A stretch of DNA of 64,000 nt from Pseudomonas turukhanskensis (lineage in GTDB: Bacteria; Pseudomonadota; Gammaproteobacteria; Pseudomonadales; Pseudomonadaceae): assembly GCF_027922365.1 (NCBI RefSeq), contig NZ_BSFN01000001.1:261671-325670 (forward strand), read 5' to 3'. Under the pieces are notes generated by a model. That model was not told the origin of the DNA. It searched no databases and saw only the letters and a list, made by a program, of their open reading frames with translations. The translations under genes and the position numbers were made by a program. The first letter of the stretch is position 1; each line of letters starts with the position of its first letter. Shown one piece after another: positions 43,424 through 52,558 of the stretch.

Positions 43424-45178
43424 TCAATGCGGATCCCGCTGCTCCAACGTCTCCAACAACGCAATCTGCATCCGCGTATGCACGCGAATCAGCCAGCGCC
43501 ACAGCAACGCGCTGATGCCCGCCGCCAGCAAGGCGATCAGTAGCAGCAATTCCAGTGTCGGCAGAATGCTCGCCGACAGCGCCATCAACAGCAGCAGAAT
43601 CACCACCAAAGACAACGCCGGAATCAGCTCGGCCACCACCTTGCGCACCCGCGCGGTGTGACGCCCGGCCATTTCCGCTTTCACGCCCATTTCCGCCAGC
43701 AGCATCGACAGCGCCTTGAGCTTGCGGTACGCGGCAATCAGGAACGGCAGCGACAGCAGCAATGCGGCGCCCCAGATCAGGCCCTTCTGCATATTCTCGG
43801 CCTGCACCCAGTCCACCAGGTACAACGCCAGGCGATCGGCAAAGAACGCACTGACAAAGAAGATCGCCACCACCAGCGCCAGGTTGACGCCCACCTGCAG
43901 CAGAATTCGCCGGATCATCGCCGCCAGCACCGCGCTTTCGCCTTGCGGCTGAATGCTGCGCAGCCATTCGCCGTACATGCCGAATACCCGCGCCACAGGC
44001 AGAGGCACCACGGCAGCCAACTTGTTCGACAGCGGGTCGGCCACGCGAATCAGGTAGGGCGTGGACAAGGTGGTGAGCACCGAGACGGCCACGGCCACCG
44101 GGTAGAGAAAATCGCTGGTCACCTGCAGGCTGATGCCCAGCGCGGCGATGATGAAAGAGAACTCGCCGATCTGAGACAAGCCCATGCCGACGCGCAACGA
44201 GGTGCGCCCGTCGTTACCGGCAATCACGCTGCCAATGCTGCACGAGACGACCTTGCCGACCACCACGGCGAGGGTGATGACCACAATCGGCCAGGCATAT
44301 TCGACCAGCACGGCGGGGTCGATCATCAGGCCGATGGCCACGAAGAAAATCGCGCTGAACAGGTCGCGCACCGGTTCCACCAGCCGCTCGATCTGCGCCA
44401 GCTGGCGCGACTCGGCCATGATCGCGCCGATCAGAAAGGCGCCGAGCACCATGCTGTATTCCAGCTTTACCACCAGCAGGCAGAAGCCAAAGCACAGACC
44501 CAGCACGGTGACCAACAGCATCTCGTTGCTTTCAAACTTGGCCACGTAAGCGAGCAGGCGCGGCACCAGCAGGATGCCGATTACCAGCGCTACCACCATA
44601 AACAGGCTGAGCTTGCCGACCGTGGCGAACACCTCGCCGGCCTCCACGCTGCCGCTCAGGGCGATGCCCGACAGCAGCGCGATGATGCCGATGCCGAGGA
44701 TATCTTCCACAATCAGCACGCCAAAAATCAGCTGGGCGAAGCGCTCGTTTTTCATCTTCAGATCGCCAAGCGCCTTGACGATGATGGTGGTGGACGAGAT
44801 GGCCAGAATGGCGCCGAGGAACAGCGAGTCCATGGTGCTCCAGCCGAAATAGCGACCAATCTCGAAACCGAGCCAGATCATCAGCACGATTTCCAGGAAC
44901 GCCGCGATAAATGCCGTGGCACCGACCTTGAACAGCTTGCGCAAGCTGAATTCCAGGCCCAGGCAGAACATCAGAAAGATCACCCCCAGCTCAGCCAAGG
45001 TCTTGATGGTTTGCTCGTCGTGGATCAGGCCGAAGGGCGGCGTGTGCGGGCCGATGATAAAACCGGCCACGATATAGCCCAGCACCACCGGTTGTTTGAA
45101 GCGATGAAAGAGGATGGTGACGATGCCCGCCACCAGCATGATCACGGCCAAGTCCTGAATAAAACTGATGGCATGCAT
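43424..45178 (-). CDS. CPA2 family cation/proton antiporter
   Basis: This 584-residue inner-membrane protein has a twelve-to-thirteen-span Na+/H+ exchanger domain (about 1-385: QPVVLGYIVAGFIIGP, FCLGLEFSLRKL, SSTTIIVKALGD). Instead of the TrkA-N nucleotide domain of KefB/KefC, a second membrane portion follows (about 420-570, four spans). Start MHAISFIQDLAVIM follows AAGGAGTCC; the longer frame reads into repeat DNA. It is likely K+ or Na+ efflux against protons. Confidence 0.92.
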   Translation of the reverse strand: MHAISFIQDLAVIMLVAGIVTILFHRFKQPVVLGYIVAGFIIGPHTPPFGLIHDEQTIKTLAELGVIFLMFCLGLEFSLRKLFKVGATAFIAAFLEIVLMIWLGFEIGRYFGWSTMDSLFLGAILAISSTTIIVKALGDLKMKNERFAQLIFGVLIVEDILGIGIIALLSGIALSGSVEAGEVFATVGKLSLFMVVALVIGILLVPRLLAYVAKFESNEMLLVTVLGLCFGFCLLVVKLEYSMVLGAFLIGAIMAESRQLAQIERLVEPVRDLFSAIFFVAIGLMIDPAVLVEYAWPIVVITLAVVVGKVVSCSIGSVIAGNDGRTSLRVGMGLSQIGEFSFIIAALGISLQVTSDFLYPVAVAVSVLTTLSTPYLIRVADPLSNKLAAVVPLPVARVFGMYGEWLRSIQPQGESAVLAAMIRRILLQVGVNLALVVAIFFVSAFFADRLALYLVDWVQAENMQKGLIWGAALLLSLPFLIAAYRKLKALSMLLAEMGVKAEMAGRHTARVRKVVAELIPALSLVVILLLLMALSASILPTLELLLLIALLAAGISALLWRWLIRVHTRMQIALLETLEQRDPH

Positions 45179-45299
45179 GGCGTCGGACTCCTTGTTCACG
45201 ACCGTGAATTGCGGGAAAAGTCCGACGATATCACCGCCACCCGGAGGGTCTGGGTGGGGGCAATAGAATGAAACATTTATGCGTGGGTTAGGTCGGGAT

Positions 45300-46345
45300 T
45301 GGTGCCTGGCTTGAGATTCTGGATCCCGGCCTTCGCCGGGATGACGGTGATGCCAGGAAAGTCCTCCGTCATCCCGGCGCAGGCCGGGATCCAGAGTTTT
45401 GAAGGTGACGAAATCGCCTGTCATTGTCCCCAAGCCTGGCTCTGCACGCTGTCCAGACCCACAGGTTGAGCCAAAAGCTATTCACGCCTGGCTTGAGATT
45501 CTGCATCCCGGCCTTCGCCGGGATAACGGTGATGCCAGGAAAATCCTCCGTCATCCCGGCGCAAGCCGGGATCCAAAGTTTTGAAGGTGACGAAATCGCC
45601 TGTCACTGACCCCAGCCTGGCTCTGCACGCTGTCCAGACCCAACAGGTTGAGCCAAAAGCTACACATGCCCGGCTTGAGATTCTGCATCCCGGCCTTCGC
45701 CGGGATAACGGTGATGCCAGGAAAGTCCTCCGTCATCCCGGCGCGGGCCGGGATCCAGAGTTTTGAAGGTGACGAAATCGCCTGTCATTGACACCAAGCC
45801 TGGCTCTGCACGCTGTCCAGACCCAACAGGTTGAGCCAACAGCTATTCATGCCCGGCTTGCGATTCTGCATCCCGGCCTTCGCCGGGATAACGGTGATGC
45901 CAGGAAAGTCCTCCGTCATCCCGGCGCAGGCCGGGATCCAGAATTTTGAAGATGACGAAATCGCCTGTCATTGACCCCAAGCCTGCCTCTGCACGCTGTC
46001 CAGACCCACAGGTTGAGCCAAAAGCTATTCACGCCCGGCTTGCGATTCTGCATCCCGGCCTTCGCCGGGATAACGGTGATGCCAGGAAAGTCCTCCGTCA
46101 TCCCGGCGCGGGCCGGGATCCAGAGTTTTGAAGGTGACGAAATCGCCTGTCATTGACCCCAGCCTGGCTCTGCACGCTGCACGCTGCACGCTGCACAGAC
46201 CCACAGGTTGAGCCAACAGCTATTCATGCCCGGCTTGCGATTCTGCATCCCGGCCTTCGCCGGGATAACGGTAATGCCAGGAAAGTCCTCCGTCATCCCG
46301 GCGCGGGCCGGGATCCAGAGTTTTGAAGGTGACGAAATCGCCAGC
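45300..46345. repeat. Six-unit tandem array, period about 182 bp
   Basis: Copies of TTGAGATTCTG/TTGCGATTCTG start at 45311, 45493, 45675, 45858, 46040 and 46235. The last interval is longer because CACGCTGCACGCTG is repeated inside the fifth unit. Each unit holds two facing palindromes (ATCCCGGCCTTCGCCGGGAT and CATCCCGGCGC...GGGATCCAG) plus about 60 bases like the 3' end of gntR at 46349. Overlapping 61-codon frames exist on both strands but are by-products of the repeat. No other feature lies between 45179 and 46348. Confidence 0.92.
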
Positions 46346-46348
46346 GTA

Positions 46349-47014
46349 TTAACCCCGAGCCTGGCTCTGCGTACTTTCGAGGTCCAACAGGTTAAGCAAA
46401 AAATTACCGAAGTAGGTCAGGTCCTGCTCCATCGCCGCGCGCGCCGCTTTGCCGTCTCCGGCACGCAGCGCCTGCAAGGTGTCGTCATGGAAGTCGTTCA
46501 GGCGCAGCGACAAGTCCGCCTCGGTAAACAGCCGATTGAAAAACGGCCCCACTTGCAACCACAGGCTTTCGATCTGGCGCAGCAGAATCGGGTTGCCGCA
46601 GGCGCTGTAGAGCGTCAGGTGAAATTGGCTGTTGTCGTTCAGGTAGCCCTGCACATCGCGGCGTTCAAGTGCCTCTTCCATACGCGCGACACAGCCTTCA
46701 AGAATGGCCATATCGGCTGCCGTCAGTTGGCTGGCAGCAATTTCCACGGCCAGCCCCTCAAGGGCCAAACGCACCTGGAAAATATGCAGAAAGCGTTCAC
46801 GGGTCATGGCCGGCACGCGCAGGGAGCGCTGCGGCTCGCCTTCCAGTGCGCCTTCGGCCACCAGGCGCTGCAACGCGGCGCGTACGGGCATGGGGCTGGT
46901 GCCCAGGGCACTGGCAAGGTCACGAATTTTCAGGCGTTCGCCTGGTTTGAATTGCCCGGCTAGCAGGCCGGCGCGTAGCTGTTGGTACAACAGGTCCTGG
47001 AGGTTCTCGGCCAT
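46349..47014 (-). CDS. GntR family regulator, FadR/FCD subfamily
   Basis: This 221-residue protein has an N-terminal winged helix (LYQQLRAGLLAGQFKPGERL then IRDLASALGTSPMPVRAAL) and an all-helical FCD ligand domain (about 80-210) with metal-ligand-type residues in DNSQFHLTLY. It lies 72 bases after the SDR gene in the same direction, so it is probably autoregulated with it through the paired TGTGATCACA operators. Its last codons (LNLLDLESTQSQARG) recur, decayed, in every unit of the neighbouring tandem array. Confidence 0.93.
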   Translation of the reverse strand: MAENLQDLLYQQLRAGLLAGQFKPGERLKIRDLASALGTSPMPVRAALQRLVAEGALEGEPQRSLRVPAMTRERFLHIFQVRLALEGLAVEIAASQLTAADMAILEGCVARMEEALERRDVQGYLNDNSQFHLTLYSACGNPILLRQIESLWLQVGPFFNRLFTEADLSLRLNDFHDDTLQALRAGDGKAARAAMEQDLTYFGNFLLNLLDLESTQSQARG

Positions 47015-47086
47015 GGCGCTCTCACTCGGCCGATACCGGCGGTGCCGGCAGTTGGTTCAGGGTCAGGCTGCATTCGTGGGTCATGG

Positions 47087-47866
47087 TCAGGGTGCCTTGT
47101 TTTCGATCAGACAATTGCCACCGTCAACCACCAGCACTTCGCCGGTGATATAGCTGGCTTCGGGGGATGCCAGGAACGCCACGGCAGCGGCGACCTCAGC
47201 GGGGTGCCCGGCACGGCCGAGCGGGGTGTAATGGGCGGCGCGGTGTTCTTCTTCGGTGCTGGAGCCGGTGGCGATCCAGCCCGGCGCCACACTATTCACG
47301 GTAATGCCTTGTTTCGCCACTTCCAGGGCTAGGCCCATGTTCATGCCGAGCATGCCGGCCTTGGCCGCACTGTACGCCGCCTCACCCGGGTTGCTGCCGC
47401 GGGTGCCCGTGGTGGAGCTGATATTGACGATGCGGCCATACCCGCGTGCCTGCATGCCGGGGAGCAACGCGCGCGTAAGCAGAAAGGCACTGGTGAGGTT
47501 GCGCGCGATAGACAGGTTCCAGGTGGCCAAATCCATCTGCGCCACGTTGGCAAACGGTTCGGCGCTGCCCAGCTGGGCCATGCCGGCGTTGTTCACCAGA
47601 ATGTCCACATGGCCCCACTGCGCCTGCGCCCATTCGGCCAGCGCCTGTACCTGCGCCTCATCGGTGAGGTCGGCCACGGCCCAACGGGCTTCGATTCCTT
47701 CGGCTTGCAGCTCCTCGGTGCGTTGGGCAATGCGTTCGCTGCTGGCAGTCAGTAGCAACCGCACGCCTTCGCGAGCCAGCCGCCTGGCAATCGCAAAGCC
47801 AATGCCTTGCGCGCTGCCCGCGCCGCTGATGATCGCCACTTGTCCTTTCCAGGTTACGCCAGTCAT
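47087..47866 (-). CDS. SDR family oxidoreductase
   Basis: This 259-residue classical SDR has SGAGSAQGIG near the N-terminus (a two-residue longer variant of TGxxxGxG), NNAG, and catalytic Tyr-x-x-x-Lys in YSAAKAG. GGNCLIENKAP ends the chain. It is divergent from the aminotransferase gene with two GntR-type operators between, indicating a shared pathway. It may oxidise a hydroxy or amino-alcohol intermediate. Confidence 0.92.
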   Translation of the reverse strand: MTGVTWKGQVAIISGAGSAQGIGFAIARRLAREGVRLLLTASSERIAQRTEELQAEGIEARWAVADLTDEAQVQALAEWAQAQWGHVDILVNNAGMAQLGSAEPFANVAQMDLATWNLSIARNLTSAFLLTRALLPGMQARGYGRIVNISSTTGTRGSNPGEAAYSAAKAGMLGMNMGLALEVAKQGITVNSVAPGWIATGSSTEEEHRAAHYTPLGRAGHPAEVAAAVAFLASPEASYITGEVLVVDGGNCLIENKAP

Positions 47867-47875
47867 GTGCCGCTC

Positions 47876-47887
47876 TTGTGATCACAA
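47876..47887. promoter_or_regulatory. Putative GntR operator 1
   Basis: TTGTGATCACAA is a perfect 12-base palindrome 10 bases upstream of the SDR start codon, well placed to repress the SDR-gntR transcript. Confidence 0.65.
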
Positions 47888-47937
47888 AGATGAGTAATCA
47901 TAGCCAAAAACCGGGTTATGACTAGCTATTGACTTAT

Positions 47938-47949
47938 CTGTGATCACAA
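47938..47949. promoter_or_regulatory. Putative GntR operator 2
   Basis: CTGTGATCACAA repeats the palindrome 62 bases from operator 1, close to six helical turns. It lies just after a TTGACT -35-like hexamer (47929-47934), so binding would block the aminotransferase promoter. Confidence 0.65.
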
Positions 47950-47985
47950 AAGAGGATGGCTAGATATTCGTTCGAGGCTTTTCGC

Positions 47986-49386
47986 ATGACCGCCAGTGGC
48001 ATCAGTGACCGCGTAATCGCCGAATTTGCCGCCCGCGAACGGGCGCACTTTCTGGCCAACAACCCCAACTCCGTAGCCTTGGCCGAGCGCGCTCGCGGCT
48101 CGCTGTTCGGCGGTGTGCCGATGCACTGGATGAGCGACTGGTCGACACCTTCGCCACTGTTTGTCAGCCGCGCTCAGGGCGCGCGCTTCTATGACGTGGA
48201 CGGCCACGAGTACGTGGATTTCTGCCTGGGCGATACCGGCAGCATGTTCGGCCACTCGCCGGCGCCAATTGCCCGCGCCCTGGCCAAGCAAGGTGCCAAT
48301 GGCCTGACCACCATGCTGCCCGGCGAAGATGCCGTGGTGGTGGGTGAACTGCTGGCCGAACGCTTCGGCCTGCCCTATTGGCAAGTGGCGACCACCGCCA
48401 CCGACGCCAACCGCTTTGTGGTGCGCTGGGCCCGCGCCATTACTCAACGCAACACATTGCTGGTGTTCGATGGCTGCTACCACGGCACTGTCGATGACGT
48501 GATGGTGCGCTGCCAGGACGGCCGCACCGTGCACCGCCCCGGCCTGCTCGGCCAAGCGTACGATCTGACCGAACACAGCCGCAGCGTGCCATTCAACGAC
48601 CTCGCAGCCCTGGAGGCGGCGCTGCAAAGCGAAGATGTGGCGGCCGTGCTGTGCGAGCCGGCCATGACCAACATCGGCATGGTGCTGCCGGCGCCGGGCT
48701 ACCTGGCCAAGCTGCGCGAACTCACCCGCCGCTACGGCACGCTGCTGATCATCGACGAAACCCACACCATCTCCACCGGCCCCGGCGGCTGCACCCGCGA
48801 ATGGAACCTGGAGCCGGATTTCATCACCCTCGGCAAACCCATTGCCGGCGGCGTGCCGTGTTCGGTGTATGGCTGCACCGCTGCCATGGCCCACGCCATG
48901 ATCGAAGCGCGCACCCGCGCCAGCAGCCATGGCCAGGCCCACGGGCATAGCGGCATGGGCACTACGCTGTCGGCCAACGCCCTGGCCATGCACTGCATGC
49001 GAGTGAACCTCGAAGAAGTGATGACTGAGGCCGCGTACGCCCATATGTTGCCGCTGGCCGAGCGCCTGGCGTCGGGCTTTGCGGCGCTGATCGGCAAACA
49101 CCAACTGGCCTGGTCCGTTACCCAACTGGGCGCGCGTTGCGAGTTCCAGTTCTGCACCCGCCTGCCGGTTACCGGCGCCGAGGCGGAGGCGGCGTTCCAT
49201 GACGAACTGCAAATGGCCCTGCACCTGTACCTGATCAACCGCGGCATTCTGATCACGCCGTTCCACAACATGACCCTGTGCTGCCCGGACACCACGGCGG
49301 CCGATGTCGACCGCCTGCTGACCACCCTCGACCAGGCCCTGACCGAACTGCTGGCGTTGCCCGGCGCCCGCGAAACACACGAGTAA
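47986..49386 (+). CDS. Class III aminotransferase (glutamate-1-semialdehyde aminomutase-like)
   Basis: This 466-residue PLP enzyme has Asp257 (IIDETHT) and the PLP lysine Lys284 (TLGKPIAGG). LGDTGSMFGHSPAPI and FDGCYHGTVDDVMV are typical of the GSA-aminomutase-like branch. I choose Met at 47986 (GAGG at good spacing) over 47956; a promoter with its -10 near 47952-47957 would also exclude the upstream start. It acts on an amine or amino acid of unknown identity, 7 bases upstream of a glutamine-synthetase-like gene and under the GntR operators. Confidence 0.9.
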   Translation: MTASGISDRVIAEFAARERAHFLANNPNSVALAERARGSLFGGVPMHWMSDWSTPSPLFVSRAQGARFYDVDGHEYVDFCLGDTGSMFGHSPAPIARALAKQGANGLTTMLPGEDAVVVGELLAERFGLPYWQVATTATDANRFVVRWARAITQRNTLLVFDGCYHGTVDDVMVRCQDGRTVHRPGLLGQAYDLTEHSRSVPFNDLAALEAALQSEDVAAVLCEPAMTNIGMVLPAPGYLAKLRELTRRYGTLLIIDETHTISTGPGGCTREWNLEPDFITLGKPIAGGVPCSVYGCTAAMAHAMIEARTRASSHGQAHGHSGMGTTLSANALAMHCMRVNLEEVMTEAAYAHMLPLAERLASGFAALIGKHQLAWSVTQLGARCEFQFCTRLPVTGAEAEAAFHDELQMALHLYLINRGILITPFHNMTLCCPDTTAADVDRLLTTLDQALTELLALPGARETHE

Positions 49387-49393
49387 ATTCAGC

Positions 49394-50791
49394 ATGGCCT
49401 TTGCCGACTCTCAGTTTGCCCACTCTCAGTTTGCCGATATCCAGGAAGCCCAGGCCTTCCTCGCCGCCAACCCGCAGGTACGCAGCATCGAGCTGTTTAT
49501 CATCGACAGTAACGGCGTGCCGCGCGGCAAGCTCTTGCACCGTGACGAGCTGCTGGCCATGTACGCCAATGGCCGGCCGCTGCCGAGCACCATCCTGGGC
49601 CTGACCATCAACGGCGACGACGTCGAAGACACCGGCCTGGTCTGGGAAGTAGGCGACGCCGATTGCTGGACCTACCCCCTGCCCGGCAGCCTCACCCTGC
49701 AACCCTGGCGCGACCGGCCCACCGGCCAGGTGCAAGTGAGCATGCACCCGCAGCAGGGTTTGCCGGCCGCTGTGGCGGACCCTCGGCATGTGCTGGTGCG
49801 GGTGATCGACAGCCTGAAAGCCGACGGCTACCACCCGGTGATGGCGGTGGAGCTGGAGTTTTACCTGCTCGACCGCGAGCGTGGCGACAACGGTCGGCCG
49901 CTGCCGGCGCGCCAGGCCAACGGCGCCCGCCCCCACGCCACCCAGGTGTATGGCGTATACGAGCTGGAACAGTTGCAGCCGTTCCTTGACGACCTTTACG
50001 ACGCCTGCGAAGCCCAGGGCCTGCCGGCGCGCACGGCGATTTCCGAGTACGCGCCGGGGCAGGTGGAAATCACTCTGGAGCACCGTTTCGACGCCCTGCA
50101 AGCCATCGACGAAGGCGTGCGCTACAAGCGCCTGGTCAAAGGCGTCGCAAATAAACACGGGCTGCAAGCCTGCTTTATGGCCAAGCCGTTTGGCGACCTG
50201 GCCGGCACCGGTATGCATATGCACGTGAGCCTGGCCGATGCCGAGGGCAACAACCTGTACGCCAGCGAAGACCCGGCCGGCACGCTGCTGCTGCGCCACT
50301 CCATCGGCGGCATGATGGCCACGCTGCTGGATTCGCTGGCGCTGTTCTGCCCCAACGCTAACTCGTTCCGCCGCTTCCAGGCCAACAGCTACGCACCGCT
50401 GGCGCTGACGTGGGGCATCAACAACCGCACGGTGTCGCTGCGGGTGCCGGGCGGGCCGGCCGCCAGCCGGCACATCGAACACCGTATCTGCGGCGCCGAC
50501 GCCAACCCCTATCTGGCCGCGGCAGCGATTCTGGCGGGCATCCAGCACGGCATCCGCCAGCAACTCGACCCGGGTGCGCCGATCACCGGCAATGGGTATG
50601 CACAAGCAACGGAGTTTTTGCCGACGGACTGGCTGACGGCGCTGAAAGCGCTGGAGCAATCGGAGTGGGCGAAGCAAGCGCTGGGCGAGCAGTACCTGAA
50701 TATCTACCTGGCCATCAAACACGATGAATACAGACAATTCATGGGTGAAGTAGGCGAGCAAGATTGGCGCTGGTACCTAACCCACGCGTGA
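49394..50791 (+). CDS. Glutamine synthetase family protein, gamma-glutamyl-amine ligase type
   Basis: This 465-residue protein resembles PuuA/SpuI/IpuC, which ligate glutamate to an amine for catabolism, more than housekeeping GlnA. GS landmarks are AVELEFYLL, SEYAPGQVEITL, GTGMHMHVSL, NNRTVSLRVPGG and HRICGADANPYLAAAAILAG. The N-terminus contains a small imprecise duplication (ADSQFAHSQFADIQ). It follows the aminotransferase by 7 bases, so a gamma-glutamylated amine route is likely; the amine is unknown. Confidence 0.9.
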   Translation: MAFADSQFAHSQFADIQEAQAFLAANPQVRSIELFIIDSNGVPRGKLLHRDELLAMYANGRPLPSTILGLTINGDDVEDTGLVWEVGDADCWTYPLPGSLTLQPWRDRPTGQVQVSMHPQQGLPAAVADPRHVLVRVIDSLKADGYHPVMAVELEFYLLDRERGDNGRPLPARQANGARPHATQVYGVYELEQLQPFLDDLYDACEAQGLPARTAISEYAPGQVEITLEHRFDALQAIDEGVRYKRLVKGVANKHGLQACFMAKPFGDLAGTGMHMHVSLADAEGNNLYASEDPAGTLLLRHSIGGMMATLLDSLALFCPNANSFRRFQANSYAPLALTWGINNRTVSLRVPGGPAASRHIEHRICGADANPYLAAAAILAGIQHGIRQQLDPGAPITGNGYAQATEFLPTDWLTALKALEQSEWAKQALGEQYLNIYLAIKHDEYRQFMGEVGEQDWRWYLTHA

Positions 50792-50841
50792 CCGTGCAAA
50801 CCAGTTGCTACGGTTTAGTGAACAGTTTTCGGAGTAGAGGC

Positions 50842-51639
50842 ATGCGGGCTTTATTGTTGCTGACAGCGCTGCTGATGGTTGGCCAGGTACAGGCGCAAAC
50901 GCTGCGCGTCGGTATTGAGAGCCACGACTATATGCCGTACTTCCGTGCTCAGGCGGGGCAACCGGTGGAAGGCTATGCCGTGGAAGTACTGCAACGCTTC
51001 GCCGCCGACCAGGGCATGACCCTCGAGTTGTTGCCGCGCCCGCTCAATCGCCTGCACCACGACCTGCTCAATACGCAGAACCTGGACCTGATCTTCCCCG
51101 ACAACCCGCAATGGTCGCGTGAACTCAAAGGTGACAGCCGTCTGCATTACAGCCACGCAGCCATCAATGTGGTGGATGCAAGCCTGGTGGTGCACGAGCG
51201 CCTGGGGTTAGGGCCGGGCGCGGTAAAACGGCTCGGCACGGTGCGCGGCTTCACGCCTCAGGCCTGGCAAGAGGCGATGGAGCGCGGCGAGTTGCAACTG
51301 CTGGAAGCCAACGATATCGCCGGGCTGATTCGTATGGCTCTGCGCGGGCGCATCGACGCGTTGTACGCCAACCCCGAGGTGGTGCGCCTGCAATTGCAGA
51401 AGATGGGCGAGGACAGCAACCGTCTGATCGCCGACCCGGGCTTGCCGCTGGCGCGTACCAGCTACCACTTGAGCACCGTGAAACAGCCGCAGCTGCTAGA
51501 GCGCTTCAACCATTTTCTCGAGCAGCATGCCGGCGAGCTGGCGGCGCTGCGTCAGCAGTATGGGCTGGCGTGCAGTGCCAGCGACCTGAGTGAAGAGCAG
51601 CCGGCCTGCCGTGCGCAAAACATGGCCAGCTCGCGCTGA
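50842..51639 (+). CDS. Periplasmic solute-binding protein family 3-like
   Basis: This 265-residue protein has signal peptide 1-18 (MRALLLLTALLMVGQVQA) and a bilobed family-3 binding domain beginning QTLRVGIESHDYMPYFR. No permease or ATPase is adjacent, so it may be an orphan sensor or share a transporter. GGAGTAGAGG precedes the ATG. It lies 51 bases after the glutamine-synthetase-like gene and could be the last gene of that operon. Confidence 0.85.
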   Translation: MRALLLLTALLMVGQVQAQTLRVGIESHDYMPYFRAQAGQPVEGYAVEVLQRFAADQGMTLELLPRPLNRLHHDLLNTQNLDLIFPDNPQWSRELKGDSRLHYSHAAINVVDASLVVHERLGLGPGAVKRLGTVRGFTPQAWQEAMERGELQLLEANDIAGLIRMALRGRIDALYANPEVVRLQLQKMGEDSNRLIADPGLPLARTSYHLSTVKQPQLLERFNHFLEQHAGELAALRQQYGLACSASDLSEEQPACRAQNMASSR

Positions 51640-51818
51640 ACACCACTGAGCGGGCCTTCAAGAACACCCTTCTTTTACCTATTTTCTTCCGACCCGTGGC
51701 GTATTCGGGCGTGACGCGCTATTGCTTTGCATCGTTCCAATAGCCAATGGCAAACAGCGCCAGCCGCTGCCGGCCGTTAGAGTGGCAAACCTCTTCTCCC
51801 AATGCCCAAGAGACGACC

Positions 51819-52310
51819 ATGGAACCCGGAAACTCCCAGCTGACAATGACCGTCTTGATGACCCCCGACATGGCCAACTTTTCCGGCAATGTGCACGGCG
51901 GCACCCTGCTCAAATACCTCGACGAAGTGGCCTTCGCCTGCGCCAGCCGTTACGCCGGTACCTACGTGGTAACCCTGTCGGTCGACCAGGTGATCTTCCG
52001 CGAGCCGGTGCACGTCGGCGAGCTGGTGACCTTTCTTGCCTCGGTGAACTACACCGGCCGTACCTCGATGGAAATCGGCGTAAAAGTGGTGACCGAGAAC
52101 ATTCGCGAACGCTCGGTGCGCCATACCAACAGCTGCTTCTTCACCATGGTGGCGGTCGGCGATGACGGCAAACCGATCGTGGTACAGCCGCTGGAGCCGG
52201 GCAGCGCCGATGAGAAGCGCCGCTTCAAACAGGCGAAACAGCGGCGCGAGTTGCGCCAGGAGTTGGAGCAGCGGTATCAGGAAATTCGCCAGGACAACGA
52301 CCAAGCGTAA
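51819..52310 (+). CDS. Acyl-CoA thioesterase, hotdog fold
   Basis: This 163-residue protein has FSGNVHGGTLLKYLDEVAFACASRYAG, the hotdog catalytic loop and helix of the YciA/ACOT group. The C-terminal 35 residues are a charged helix (ADEKRRFKQAKQRRELRQEL). Start MEPGNSQLTMTVLM at 51819. It probably hydrolyses medium or long acyl-CoAs. A weak hairpin GCATCGC/GCGATGC follows at 52319-52347. Confidence 0.92.
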   Translation: MEPGNSQLTMTVLMTPDMANFSGNVHGGTLLKYLDEVAFACASRYAGTYVVTLSVDQVIFREPVHVGELVTFLASVNYTGRTSMEIGVKVVTENIRERSVRHTNSCFFTMVAVGDDGKPIVVQPLEPGSADEKRRFKQAKQRRELRQELEQRYQEIRQDNDQA

Positions 52311-52558
52311 GGATCCAAGCATCGCAACTTCGGCCGCGATGCCTTTGCCCTGATAAACATCCTGTTTAAAAACGCCGCAAAAACAGCAACCGATCTGGCA
52401 CGTTCGCTGCGTTAGACTGGGGCCCGCCACGCGTCCGCCGACCAACGGCAAACCCGAGCTGCCTCCCCTCCAGCTCAGGCCCCGGCAGCGCGTTGTTCCA
52501 GACTGGCCCACACTGCATGCACTGCGGCCAGCCCATCGCGCACTATTCGGGAGATTCC

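Noticed and set aside
45369..46216. Repeated 61-codon ORFs on both strands of the tandem array
   Set aside because: They arise from the repeat periodicity, lack ribosome binding sites, and are explained by the decayed gntR end plus palindromes.
45300..46345. CRISPR array
   Set aside because: Units are about 182 bp and near-identical throughout with no unique spacers, and no cas genes are present.
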